From Limisphaerales bacterium (GTDB lineage Bacteria; Verrucomicrobiota; Verrucomicrobiia; Limisphaerales; AAA164-E04): 64,000 nt of DNA. Below the pieces are notes generated by a model, which worked only from the letters and a program-made list of their open reading frames with translations, did no database searches and was not told the origin of the DNA. Below, in pieces: positions 10,339 through 19,879 of this stretch. Position 1 is the first letter of the stretch. Each line of letters begins with the position of its first letter. Location: positions 41,888-105,887 of the forward strand of contig JAMASS010000016.1 of assembly GCA_024761205.1 (NCBI GenBank), written 5' to 3'. The translations under genes were made by a program, and so were the position numbers.

Positions 10339-13300
10339 AGAAGAATGAAGCAGATGACTGGGTGCGCGCCAAAGCGATGAATTCGACGCCATCGAAACAG
10401 CAAACCGGAATATGGGACAACCACAGCCGTGGTATCATCGGCGACTTCCTGCGCCATCGCATCAAGCCTGGAGCAGAGCTCTCCTTCGTTTCCGCGTATT
10501 TTACCATCTACGCCTATGCGGCTCTGAAGGATGAACTCGATCAGATATCCCGTTTCCGATTTCTCTTTGGCGAGCCTCGCTTCATCCAGTCACTCAATCC
10601 CGAAAAGACTGAGAAGAAGGCGTTCGCCATCGAGAAGGGCGCTCTCACTCTGGCGAGCAAGCTAACCCAGAAACACATCGCCCGTGAATGTGCACAGTGG
10701 ATCAAGGCAAAGACGGACATCCGCTCTGTCGTGCGGACAGGGTTCCTTCACGGCAAGATGTACCACGTGAACAACAACGGTGTTTCCGAAGCCATCATCG
10801 GAAGCTCCAATTTCACCGTCAGCGGTCTGGGACTCGGGCCCCATGGCAACATCGAACTGAACTTGCAAGTCAATGACAACAGAGATCGCGACGACCTCAA
10901 AGCATGGTTCGACGAAGTGTGGAAGGACAACAGCTTGGTCAAGGATGTGAAGCCGGAAGTGTTACGTTCCCTCGCACAGATGTACCAGAACCATTCACCC
11001 CAGTTTATCTACCTCAAGACGCTGTTCCACATCTTCCAAGACTATCTCTCGAAAGCCGAGCTCGGTGGACTCCTTGATGAAAAGACGGGCTTCTTCGAGT
11101 CCGACGTCTGGAACCTGCTCTACGATTTCCAGAAGGACGGCGTCAAAGGCGCGATCAACAAGATCCTTACTCACAAGGGCTGCGTGATTGCCGACAGCGT
11201 GGGGCTCGGCAAGACCTTTGAGGCGCTGGCTGTGATCAAGTACTTCGAGCTTCTGAATGCGCGCGTCCTGGTGCTTTGCCCAAAGAAACTGGAGAGCAAC
11301 TGGTTGATCTATCGCAATAACGATAAGCGCAATCCACTGCTGAAGGACAGATTCGCATACACCGTCCAGGCCCATACCGACCTCGGCTTAGACAAGCATG
11401 CAACGCATCACTGGGGCAACTACAACTTAGTCGTCATCGACGAGTCGCACAACTTCAGAAACAACGCACCAGGCAAGCAATACGATGACGGGACACGGCG
11501 GCTATCCCGCTACGAGTTCCTCATGCGGAAAGTTCTTCAAGACGGCGTGGACACCAATGTCCTGCTTCTCTCGGCTACACCCGTCAACACCAACCTGAAG
11601 GACCTTCGCAACCAGATCTACCTCCTTACGCAAGATAACGACCGCGCCTTCGAGACTTCGTTAAGCGTGCATAGCATCGGGCAGACAATGAAGAATGCCC
11701 AAACCTGCTTCACGAGGTGGGCGAACCCCAAGAAGAACCCCGAAAGGAAAGTGTCGGGCCTGTTGGACATCCTCGATTCTGCCTTCTTCAAGCTCCTCGA
11801 CGAACTGACCATCGCGAGATCTCGCCGCCACGTCAAACGTTACTACGATATCGCCAAGGTAGGGCGCTTTCCCGAGCGGCTCAAGCCGCTCACATGCACA
11901 CCGGGCATCGACATCAAAGGCTCCTTTCCAGCATATGACGACTTGAACGAAGACATTTCGCGCTACAAACTGTGCGTCTATAACCCTTCCGAATACATCC
12001 TGCCCAAGTTCATCTCTGAATATCCCAAGGCAACCGAAGATGCATCCGCCCTTCAGAATCAGAAGGATCGCGAGAACTATCTGATCGGCATGATGCGTGT
12101 CAACTTCCTCAAGCGTCTCGAAAGCTCGATCAAGGCATTCAAGATCACCCTCGACCGGACAATCAAGAAGATCGAGGACCTTGAGGACAAGATCATCCAT
12201 TTCGATAAAAACCGTGCCAAGTACATGAACCCCGAACTATTCGACGATGCCGACGACGAGGAAGAGATGGCCGACCTTAAAGAGCGGTTCATGGTCGGCA
12301 AAAAGCTTGAGTTTCGCCTTGAGCACCTTGACATCAACCGTTGGCTCGGGGATCTGAAAGCAGACAAAACACAGCTCATCAGCATCCATAAAACCGCCTC
12401 AAAGGTCACGCCAGACCGCGACGCCAAGCTCCACAAACTCAAGAACCTCATCGCCAAGAAGCAGGAATGCCCCGTCAACCCGAAGAACGAAAAAGTTCTC
12501 GTCTTCACTGCGTTCTCCGACACAGCTCTCTACCTGTACGAATGCCTGCGCCCGTGGCTGCGGGACAAACTCGGGCTTCATGTCGCCGTCGTCACCGGCA
12601 GCGGTGACAACAAAACAACCTTCAAGCCCCAAGGTTTCCGGGCGCAGACCGATTTCAACGCCATTCTCACAAACTTCTCTCCTCGTTCAAAACACAGGGA
12701 GAAGATGGTGGACAGCATGCCACAGGAAGGTGAGATTGACATTCTGATCGCGTCAGACTGCATATCCGAAGGGCAGAACCTCCAAGACTGCGACTATCTG
12801 GTGAACTATGACATCCACTGGAATCCGGTCCGCATCATCCAGCGCTTCGGCCGCATTGACCGCCTAGGTTCCACCAACCGTTGCATCCAGCTCGTGAATT
12901 TCTGGCCCACTCAAGACCTCAACAAATACATCAATCTCAAGGACCGAGTCGAAGCCCGCATGGTCCTTGCGGACCTAGCCGCAACGGTTGAAGACGATCT
13001 CCTGAACCCCGAACAAAGCGAAGATCTCCACAAGAACGAGCAGACCTATCGCGAGAAACAGCTTCTCCGCCTGAAAGACGAAGTGCTCGACTTGGAGGAC
13101 ATCGAGGAGAACGTCTCGTTGAGCGAATTCACGCTGGACGACTTCCGGGAAGAACTCATGAACCACTTGGAGGCCAACCGAGCCAAACTCAACGACGCCC
13201 CACTCGGGCTCTGCGCCCTAGTTCCCCCGTTGAAAGAACGCCGCACTGCCGATCCTTTCGATTCGTCCCTGCGCGACATTGCGCGTCCGGGAGTCATCTT

Positions 13301-13709
13301 CTGTCTTCGCCACTCCGTCCGCCCCACTGAAAACCGGCGCAGCGTCAACCCCATCAACCCATACTACCTTGTCTATGTCAGAAGTGACGGGGAGATACGG
13401 TCCAACTTCATGTATCCGAAACAAATCCTGTCCATATACCGAGCCCTGTGCCAGGGGCAGACCGAACCCTTCAAAGACCTATGCGAAGCATTCGACCAAG
13501 AAACGGATAACAGCAGGAAGATGCACGAATACACGAGATTGCTCAATCGCGCCATCGACGCGATCAAACATGGCTTCAAAAAACGCGCTGTCCAATCAAT
13601 GCTGGGCGACAGAAATGCAGTCATCCCCAAGACCTCCGAGCAACCCATTAGCGAAGAGGATTTCGAGCTGATCACTTGGCTGGTCATCAAGGAAAGCGGC
13701 CGAGGATGA
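10284..13709 (+). CDS. PLD-nuclease-like + SNF2/SF2 helicase protein (putative restriction/defence helicase)
   Basis: PLD-like HGKMYHVNNNGVSEAIIGSSNFT; Walker A ADSVGLGKTFEAL; DESH box VVIDESHNFRN; motif III LLLSATPVNTNLKDLRNQI; motifs V/VI IASDCISEGQNLQDCDYLVNYDIHWNPVRIIQRFGRIDRLGS. Confidence 0.88.
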   Translation: MDSQKGLHAQKMGRLWKMKKNEADDWVRAKAMNSTPSKQQTGIWDNHSRGIIGDFLRHRIKPGAELSFVSAYFTIYAYAALKDELDQISRFRFLFGEPRFIQSLNPEKTEKKAFAIEKGALTLASKLTQKHIARECAQWIKAKTDIRSVVRTGFLHGKMYHVNNNGVSEAIIGSSNFTVSGLGLGPHGNIELNLQVNDNRDRDDLKAWFDEVWKDNSLVKDVKPEVLRSLAQMYQNHSPQFIYLKTLFHIFQDYLSKAELGGLLDEKTGFFESDVWNLLYDFQKDGVKGAINKILTHKGCVIADSVGLGKTFEALAVIKYFELLNARVLVLCPKKLESNWLIYRNNDKRNPLLKDRFAYTVQAHTDLGLDKHATHHWGNYNLVVIDESHNFRNNAPGKQYDDGTRRLSRYEFLMRKVLQDGVDTNVLLLSATPVNTNLKDLRNQIYLLTQDNDRAFETSLSVHSIGQTMKNAQTCFTRWANPKKNPERKVSGLLDILDSAFFKLLDELTIARSRRHVKRYYDIAKVGRFPERLKPLTCTPGIDIKGSFPAYDDLNEDISRYKLCVYNPSEYILPKFISEYPKATEDASALQNQKDRENYLIGMMRVNFLKRLESSIKAFKITLDRTIKKIEDLEDKIIHFDKNRAKYMNPELFDDADDEEEMADLKERFMVGKKLEFRLEHLDINRWLGDLKADKTQLISIHKTASKVTPDRDAKLHKLKNLIAKKQECPVNPKNEKVLVFTAFSDTALYLYECLRPWLRDKLGLHVAVVTGSGDNKTTFKPQGFRAQTDFNAILTNFSPRSKHREKMVDSMPQEGEIDILIASDCISEGQNLQDCDYLVNYDIHWNPVRIIQRFGRIDRLGSTNRCIQLVNFWPTQDLNKYINLKDRVEARMVLADLAATVEDDLLNPEQSEDLHKNEQTYREKQLLRLKDEVLDLEDIEENVSLSEFTLDDFREELMNHLEANRAKLNDAPLGLCALVPPLKERRTADPFDSSLRDIARPGVIFCLRHSVRPTENRRSVNPINPYYLVYVRSDGEIRSNFMYPKQILSIYRALCQGQTEPFKDLCEAFDQETDNSRKMHEYTRLLNRAIDAIKHGFKKRAVQSMLGDRNAVIPKTSEQPISEEDFELITWLVIKESGRG

Positions 13710-16700
13710 AAAAAAACTTGCGAACAAAGCTAGTCGGCGCCCTTGCCTCCTTCGAGTGCCGCCGGCCTAAGGAAGCAGCCCTTTCCCTCCTGAGCACTCT
13801 GGGATACGAGAGCCAGAGGACCCTTGATCTTGATGGCAAGCCAACCGCCTTTCTCCAGCAATTCGATGCCCGCCACCGCCGACTCCAGCGAGACAAGGCG
13901 CTATTTGATGAGTGGAAAAGCATAGAACTCCTTTTCCAGCTCACAGACGACGAAGTGCGCGACTCCGGGAGACAAGCCGATCCGCCGTTCGATTCCTCCA
14001 AGACAGTAGATAATCGCAACTACAAGTCTTACCTCTTCTTTGTGCTCCATCTGAAGCCCGGGCCTTACACACGAAGCAACCTGTCGGACATCACCCGTGA
14101 GATCAATCTGCTCTTTGATATGCCGGTCATGCTGCTCATCAAGAACGCCCCGACGCTCACTCTCGCAATCATCAACCGCCGGCTCAGCAAGCGTGACCCC
14201 ACCCGTGATGTCGTGCGCAAGGTGACGTTGATTCGGGATATAAACTACGCTGCACCGAATCGCGCCCACATTGAGATTCTTCTCGATCTCTCGTTTCCCG
14301 TGCTCCGCTGCGCATACACACAGATTACGACCTTCTCCGAACTCCACGACGCATGGGGCAAGACGCTGGACATCCAGGCCCTCAACAAAAGCTACTTCGA
14401 AAAGATCCGCAATTGGTTCTACTGGGCAAGAACGAAAGTTGCATTTCCCAACGGTGCCCGCAAAGACGCCGACGGCGGCGATTCGGAAAGCCTTATTCGC
14501 CTCCTGACACGCCTTATCTTCTGCTGGTTTCTCAAGGAGATGAGTCTCGTCCCGGAAGATCTCTTCCGCCCCGACAAAGTCGGCGATTTACTGAATAAAT
14601 GGCGGCTCGATGAAAAGGACCCCGACGGCCGCTACTACAAGGCCATCCTTCAGAATCTCTTCTTCGCCACGCTAAACACACCCGTGAAGCAGCGGCGCTT
14701 CCGCACCAAGCGGAGCTACAAAGGACGCAACAAGGACTACGGCGACCAGGCATGGTTCCGTTACTGCGATCTCTTCAAGAAAAAAGCCCCGGTTGAGGAC
14801 CTCTACAAATCAATTCCATTTCTCAACGGCGGCCTGTTCGAGAACCTTGACCGCATCCCCGGGCACGACGCCAACGCCACCAAGGAAGTACGAATCGACG
14901 GCTTCTCCGACGTAGCCTCGAAACAGCCATCCGTACCGGACTATCTCTTCTTTGGCGAGGAGCGCGAAGCCCCCGAAATCAAGTCCCTCCTAGGCGAATC
15001 ACGCCCGCCCAAGGTCCGGGGCCTGATCCACATCTTCAACGCCTACAAGTTCACAGTTGAAGAAAACACGCCTCTGGAAGAAGACATCGCGCTTGATCCC
15101 GAGCTCTTGGGTCGCGTGTTCGAGAACCTGCTTGCCGCCGTCAATCCGGAAACCGGGATCGTTGCGCGCAAATCCAACGGCTCATTTTACACCCCGCGAA
15201 AAATCGTCAACTACATGGTCGAAGAAACGCTTGTGAGAAGACTAGAGACGCAGCTCTCCAGCACGATGACCAAGGCAAAAAACATCGCTCCACGCCTGCG
15301 CGAGCTGTTTTCGGAGACGGCGGAAAACCATTGCTTCAAGGAAGCAGAAGCCGAGATTCTTGTCGATGAAATCAGCCGCCTGCGGATTCTCGATCCCGCC
15401 TGCGGCTCCGGCGCCTTTCCCATGGGCATTCTGCATCGGCTCGTGCACGCCCTGCGCAAGCTCGATCCGAAAAACGAACGCTGGAAGAAAGCCAAACTCG
15501 AAACCCTGCCGCCGGAAATGCGAAAGAAGACAGAACAGACATTCAAAAAAGAATCATTCGACTACACTCGCAAACTGGAACTCATCCGTGACTGCATCCA
15601 CGGCGTCGACATCCAGCCCACGGCAATCCAGATCAGCAAACTGCGCTTCTTCCTCTCACTCGTGATCGAACAAAAAGGCAGCTCTTCCTTCCTTCCCCTT
15701 CCCAACCTCGAAACCAAATTCGTGTGCGCAAATACCTTGCTGGGTTTGCCCCATCCTGAAAAGAGGGACCTCTTCCGGCATCAGATCGAGGCCAAGGAAA
15801 AGGAGCTTCTGAAGACCCGTTCCCGCTACTTCTTCGCCGAAACCCGCGCGGAAAAAGAAAAGTGCAAAGAGGATGACACAAGACTACGCAAGGAACTGGC
15901 CGACTTCATCAAAGAACTCGGCGGCAGTGTCGCTGATCAACTCGCCTCCGAGGTCGCCGCCTGGGACCCCTACCGCTCAGACAATCCCGCAGACTTCCTC
16001 GATCCGGAATCCATGTTCGGCGTGGCCGATGGTTTCGACATCACCATCGGCAATCCGCCCTACGTACGAGCCGACGAGCAGTCCGAGTGGAACCAAGCCC
16101 AACGCAAGGCCATCCTCGAGAGCCAACAATACGAAACACTCTGGGAGAAATGGGACCTCTACGTCCCGTTCATCGAACGGTCCTACAAACTGCTCCGGCC
16201 CAACGGCGTCACCTCATTGATCGTGTCCGACGCCTACTGCCATGCCAAATACGCCCGGAAATCTCAAAACTGGTTCCTTCACAATAGCCGCATCCTGCGT
16301 CTCGACTTCCTGAGCAAGCTCAGGATATTCGATGCCGCCGTCCACAACGTGACCTACTTCTTCCAACACACCGACGGCAAACGCAACCCACCCGAACGCC
16401 GCATCCACCAACCCGAATTCGGGACAACTAATCTCTTGCCTACTGGCCAGCAACTTGACCTTACTGAACGAGTATTTTTCCCCGAAGATACTAACTTTCA
16501 ACAGTTTTCAGCCACGACAGTTTTGCTTGATGAGATCTGCTACGTCAGTGTCGGTATGGTAGTTAATGCTGACGAAAAAAGGGCACCTGGCGCGTTTAAA
16601 TTAAGAGATTTAGTCTCTGATACAAAAGATGAACACCACACAAAACCGTTCATAGAGGGTAAATTCTTGGCAAGGTGGCTACCCATTAAAAACAGATATC

Positions 16701-17293
16701 TTGAATGGGGTACCTATCGAGCGCCAAATTTATTTCGTTGTCCAACATTCGTTGAGTTGTACGAAGTAAAAGAGAAATTGATCTCAGCCGACATGTCTGC
16801 GGGAGTACAACAACTGCGTGTGGCCTACGACAATCAGAGGCTCTTTCACAACCATTCAGCTTGGTCGTTCCTGCTCTGGCACAGCTTGTCTGGCGTAAGA
16901 AATCGATCTATCAAGGGACGAACTCGCTACCGCAACGAAAAGCCGCCACGGTCAGACCTCCCGAAACGCGAGGAGCTTGAGGCAATCAGTCTGCGCTTCT
17001 CGGCGAAGTATATCCTTGCCGTGATGAACTCAACCGTGGCGCGTGATTTCCTCCGGGCCAACAGAAGAAGCAACATCCACCTCTACCCTGATGATTGGAA
17101 GAAACTGCCCATCCCGGACGTATCGGAAGCGAAGCAGAAACCCATCATCGAAATCGTCGACCGGATTCTTGCGAAGAAGCAGCAAGACCCCCGCGCCGAT
17201 ATTTCCGAGCTTGAAGCAAAGGTCGACGCCATGGTCACCAAACTATATCAGCCGGCCTCCACCCCGCCATCGCCTATCCAGCGCAGGGTTTAG
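13706..17293 (+). CDS. Eco57I/TaqI-like N6-adenine DNA methyltransferase
   Basis: Motif I ILDPACGSGAFPMGILHRL, catalytic FDITIGNPPYVRADEQSEW, C-terminal NRRSNIHLYPDDWKKLPIPDVS (TaqI-like specificity region). ATG at 13706 overlaps the helicase TGA (ATGA); track start 13676 is less likely. Confidence 0.88.
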   Translation: MKKNLRTKLVGALASFECRRPKEAALSLLSTLGYESQRTLDLDGKPTAFLQQFDARHRRLQRDKALFDEWKSIELLFQLTDDEVRDSGRQADPPFDSSKTVDNRNYKSYLFFVLHLKPGPYTRSNLSDITREINLLFDMPVMLLIKNAPTLTLAIINRRLSKRDPTRDVVRKVTLIRDINYAAPNRAHIEILLDLSFPVLRCAYTQITTFSELHDAWGKTLDIQALNKSYFEKIRNWFYWARTKVAFPNGARKDADGGDSESLIRLLTRLIFCWFLKEMSLVPEDLFRPDKVGDLLNKWRLDEKDPDGRYYKAILQNLFFATLNTPVKQRRFRTKRSYKGRNKDYGDQAWFRYCDLFKKKAPVEDLYKSIPFLNGGLFENLDRIPGHDANATKEVRIDGFSDVASKQPSVPDYLFFGEEREAPEIKSLLGESRPPKVRGLIHIFNAYKFTVEENTPLEEDIALDPELLGRVFENLLAAVNPETGIVARKSNGSFYTPRKIVNYMVEETLVRRLETQLSSTMTKAKNIAPRLRELFSETAENHCFKEAEAEILVDEISRLRILDPACGSGAFPMGILHRLVHALRKLDPKNERWKKAKLETLPPEMRKKTEQTFKKESFDYTRKLELIRDCIHGVDIQPTAIQISKLRFFLSLVIEQKGSSSFLPLPNLETKFVCANTLLGLPHPEKRDLFRHQIEAKEKELLKTRSRYFFAETRAEKEKCKEDDTRLRKELADFIKELGGSVADQLASEVAAWDPYRSDNPADFLDPESMFGVADGFDITIGNPPYVRADEQSEWNQAQRKAILESQQYETLWEKWDLYVPFIERSYKLLRPNGVTSLIVSDAYCHAKYARKSQNWFLHNSRILRLDFLSKLRIFDAAVHNVTYFFQHTDGKRNPPERRIHQPEFGTTNLLPTGQQLDLTERVFFPEDTNFQQFSATTVLLDEICYVSVGMVVNADEKRAPGAFKLRDLVSDTKDEHHTKPFIEGKFLARWLPIKNRYLEWGTYRAPNLFRCPTFVELYEVKEKLISADMSAGVQQLRVAYDNQRLFHNHSAWSFLLWHSLSGVRNRSIKGRTRYRNEKPPRSDLPKREELEAISLRFSAKYILAVMNSTVARDFLRANRRSNIHLYPDDWKKLPIPDVSEAKQKPIIEIVDRILAKKQQDPRADISELEAKVDAMVTKLYQPASTPPSPIQRRV

Positions 17294-17373
17294 CGGCTCG
17301 TTTAAGTTCCGGCGGATGCGATGCTGCTGGTCAGTGATAGGTCTCACCGATACTAGGTTTTTCAGGTTTTCCA

Positions 17374-17550
17374 TCAGCCCTTCAGTCTTCCAAAATACCA
17401 GGGGGCGATGCCTTTGCTCAGCACGGGCTGCTTCGAGCGTGAGCCCGTCTCTTGGCGGGCTTTGGCTGGCGCACCGGTGTTTCCCCTGGGCGACTGTCGG
17501 AAGAGAGCACCCAAGGTCCGCTTCATCTGTTCTGCGATATCGGCACTCAT
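17374..17550 (-). CDS. Small ORF (58 aa) directly downstream of the degenerate IS1595-like transposase; paralogous to ORF 25127-25318
   Basis: Manual translation MSADIAEQMKRTLGALFRQSPRGNTGAPAKARQETGSRSKQPVLSKGIAPWYFGRLKG*; shares MKRTLGALF..(S/T)PR with MNPEMEERMKRTLGALFNHTPRKSG at 25127. Confidence 0.5.
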   Translation of the reverse strand: MSADIAEQMKRTLGALFRQSPRGNTGAPAKARQETGSRSKQPVLSKGIAPWYFGRLKG

Positions 17551-17594
17551 GGTTCAGTTTTTTTTGTGTTGTCGTTTGTCGTCGGTGTGGTGAT

Positions 17595-18442
17595 TTATTT
17601 GGTGAGCATCGCCCCGGTCAACCGCTTGCCAAAAGTCCCTCGACACACCGTGCCCAGCCAATCTTCAGCCGTGTTCACACTTTGATTGATGCGCCAGGCG
17701 AACTCGTTCAGATACCGGGAGCAATGCCTGCAGCTCCAATGGTGCCGTAAAATCCCCGCTTCAACACGGCCCAAACGCTCTCAATGCCCTTGGTGCGGAC
17801 CTGCCCTTCCGCATATTGCCGGGCGGAATGATTCACCCGGCGCTGCCGATACCAGAGCCTCTCCGGCCCCGTGTAAGAGGGGAAGTCATCCGTGTAAATG
17901 GGGGAGCCACGCGGCGGCGGATGAGAGCGAACATGACAGGCTTGGCTCACCCTCTCCGCCGGGAATAGCAAGACCCGTCCGTTTCTTTCCCGCATCCCCG
18001 CCACGGGCATCTTGCCCGCCGGGCCGCGTCCTTGCCGCTTTTTCCGGGAGAAACGGCGGTTCTTTTCCTTGCCGCCCAGGTAGGTTTCATCTATCTCAAT
18101 GACGCCTTCGAGGTAAATTTTAGCCTCCTTACAGGCCTCGCCAATGCGCCAGGAACCACGCCGTCTTGGGTGTCACTCCCAAGACCCTGGAAAGCTGCCA
18201 TGAAGAGACACCCTCTTGCGCCCCATGTTCAGCAGATAGACGGCGTAAAGCCATGTTTGCAAGGAGACATGGCCGCGCTCGAACACCGAGCCGATCCGCA
18301 CGGTGAAATCCTTCCGGCAACGCCAAATGCCCGGGCGCGGGCGCCGTTCTGCGGCCTGTTTTGGGCGTGGCACTTGGGGCACTCCACGCCGTGTTTCCAT
18401 CGCTCCTCTTCGAATAAAACACTTTGTCGACTTTTTTTATGA
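17595..18442 (-). pseudogene. Degenerate IS1595-family transposase
   Basis: Pieces in several frames: LFEEERWKHGVECPKCHAQNRP; PGIWRCRKDFTVRIGSVFERGHVSLQTWLYAVYLLNMGRK; LSRVLGVTPKTAWFLAH; GMRERNGRV; IYTDDFPSYTG; VNHSARQYAEGQVRTKGIESVWAVLKRGFYGT; EFAWRINQSVNTAEDWLGTVCRGTFGKRLTGAMLTK*. Confidence 0.85.
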
Positions 18443-18478
18443 AACAGCCTTCCCTTGTGGCATCAAGTATGTAATTCC
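18442..18478 (+). repeat. Dispersed repeat copy 1 (AAACAGCCTT..CCCT..TGTGG(YR)TCAAGTATGTAATTCC)
   Basis: AAACAGCCTTCCCTTGTGGCATCAAGTATGTAATTCC; same orientation as the 26300-26342 copy. Confidence 0.65.
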
Positions 18479-18655
18479 ACTTTTTGTTTGAAGATTGAGA
18501 TAGGATAAACCGAATCTACGGGATTGCTTCCTTCATGGAAATTCTGTTTATCTCATCCAACTCCCAACAAATTGGGTCGGGGTGCCCCCGCTTACCCTTC
18601 CTCCACCATGGCGACAGACTCTACAGCAAGACACCATCTGGCTAGTGAGTATTGA

Positions 18656-19612
18656 ATGAAATCTATGCAGGACAATCTCCCTTCAACACTCACCGAAAGG
18701 AAACTCTCCAACCCCAAACTGCTGTCGGTTAGTCTCTTGTTCTTGGCGCCCTTGTTCATTCTCCTGCTCCTTCCGAAGGCGCACGAACCGGTTCATGAAG
18801 GCAAGACACTCTCTCAGTGGCTGGAGACCCTCTATCCCGACCAACCCTCCGGACTTGGGCTCATGCACCAGCCGCTGACTGCTAGCCTCAGTTCGGACCA
18901 GATCAAGGCGCGAAAAGCAATTCAAGTGATCGGAACGAATCAGCTACCAAGTTATCTGAAGATGATCAGTCGTTCACGGACTTCCTTTGAGACAAGATGG
19001 AATGCGTGGCTCAACAAACTATCGATCAAAAACAAATCGCTCCTCCTGACCACAGCGGAAACAACCCGAATGCGAGGCGCATTGGCAATTCATGCCCTGG
19101 GCCCCGACGCATTGCAGATGAAACCGGAGCTTCTGAACCTGCTCAGCAACTACACGTTTTCCACACCCTCCGCCCATGCCTTGGCTAGCCTTGGACCGGA
19201 AGTAGTTCCGGACATGCTGGATCCACTGGCACATACAAATGCCTGGATTCAAATCTGCGCGGTTTGGGTATTGGCCCAAAACCAAACGGCTTCGCGCGCC
19301 ATAGTAACCAACCTCAACGCCCTTCTGCGTAATCCCAATGCTGCGTTCGATCGACTACCCTGTGGGCCGTCGGTCAGATCGGCGGTGAACGGACCTGGCT
19401 CACCAATACACTTCACCAGATGATCCAGGATCCCGTTCCCATGATCTGAAATGTCACCCTAAACACCCTGATGAATACAGAACTCGATACTTCATGGAAG
19501 GCAGGTTTCCTTGCTTCCCTAACAAACCACAAAGACAGAGCACTCTCTAGGGTGACTCAAAGACACTTGGCTCAATTATTGAAAATACCAGAATCTGACG
19601 AGTCACTGCCTT
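18656..19612 (+). pseudogene. HEAT-like repeat protein with N-terminal TM segment, frameshifted and interrupted by a stop
   Basis: ORF 18656-19423 ends in nonsense after 'NPNAAF'; an alternative frame continues LWAVGQIGGERTWLTNTLHQMIQDPVPMI*NVTLNTLMNTELDTSWKAGFLASLTNHKDRALSRVTQRHLAQLLKIPESDESLP*. Confidence 0.6.
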
Positions 19613-19711
19613 GATCGCAGCCTTTCACCGAAAATCTCCAAAACTTTCCCGACGAATTGACAACCAGGTCGATGTGTGGCGTAATGCCCGGCCCGCAGAG
19701 CGAGGACACGG

Positions 19712-19796
19712 GGTGGGATACCCAAGCGGCCAACGGGGGCAGACTGTAAATCTGCTGGCATTGCCTTCACAGGTTCGAATCCTGTTCCCACCACCA
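19712..19796 (+). tRNA. tRNA-Tyr (GTA anticodon), CCA encoded
   Basis: GGTGGGATACCCAAGCGGCCAACGGGGGCAGACTGTAAATCTGCTGGCATTGCCTTCACAGGTTCGAATCCTGTTCCCACCACCA; 7-bp acceptor stem, long variable arm, T-arm GGTTCGAATCC. Confidence 0.95.
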
Positions 19797-19879
19797 CTTC
19801 TTCAAAGAGCACCATACCGCCGCAGATCACTGAGAATGCTCAAAGCTTGAAGATGGCTCAAGAATACCTGTGGTATAAT

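Noticed and set aside
19603-19830. Minus-strand ORF '..GTGFEPVKAMPADLQSAPVGRLGIPPRV..'
   Set aside because: Classic spurious ORF antisense to tRNA-Tyr; covered by the tRNA call.
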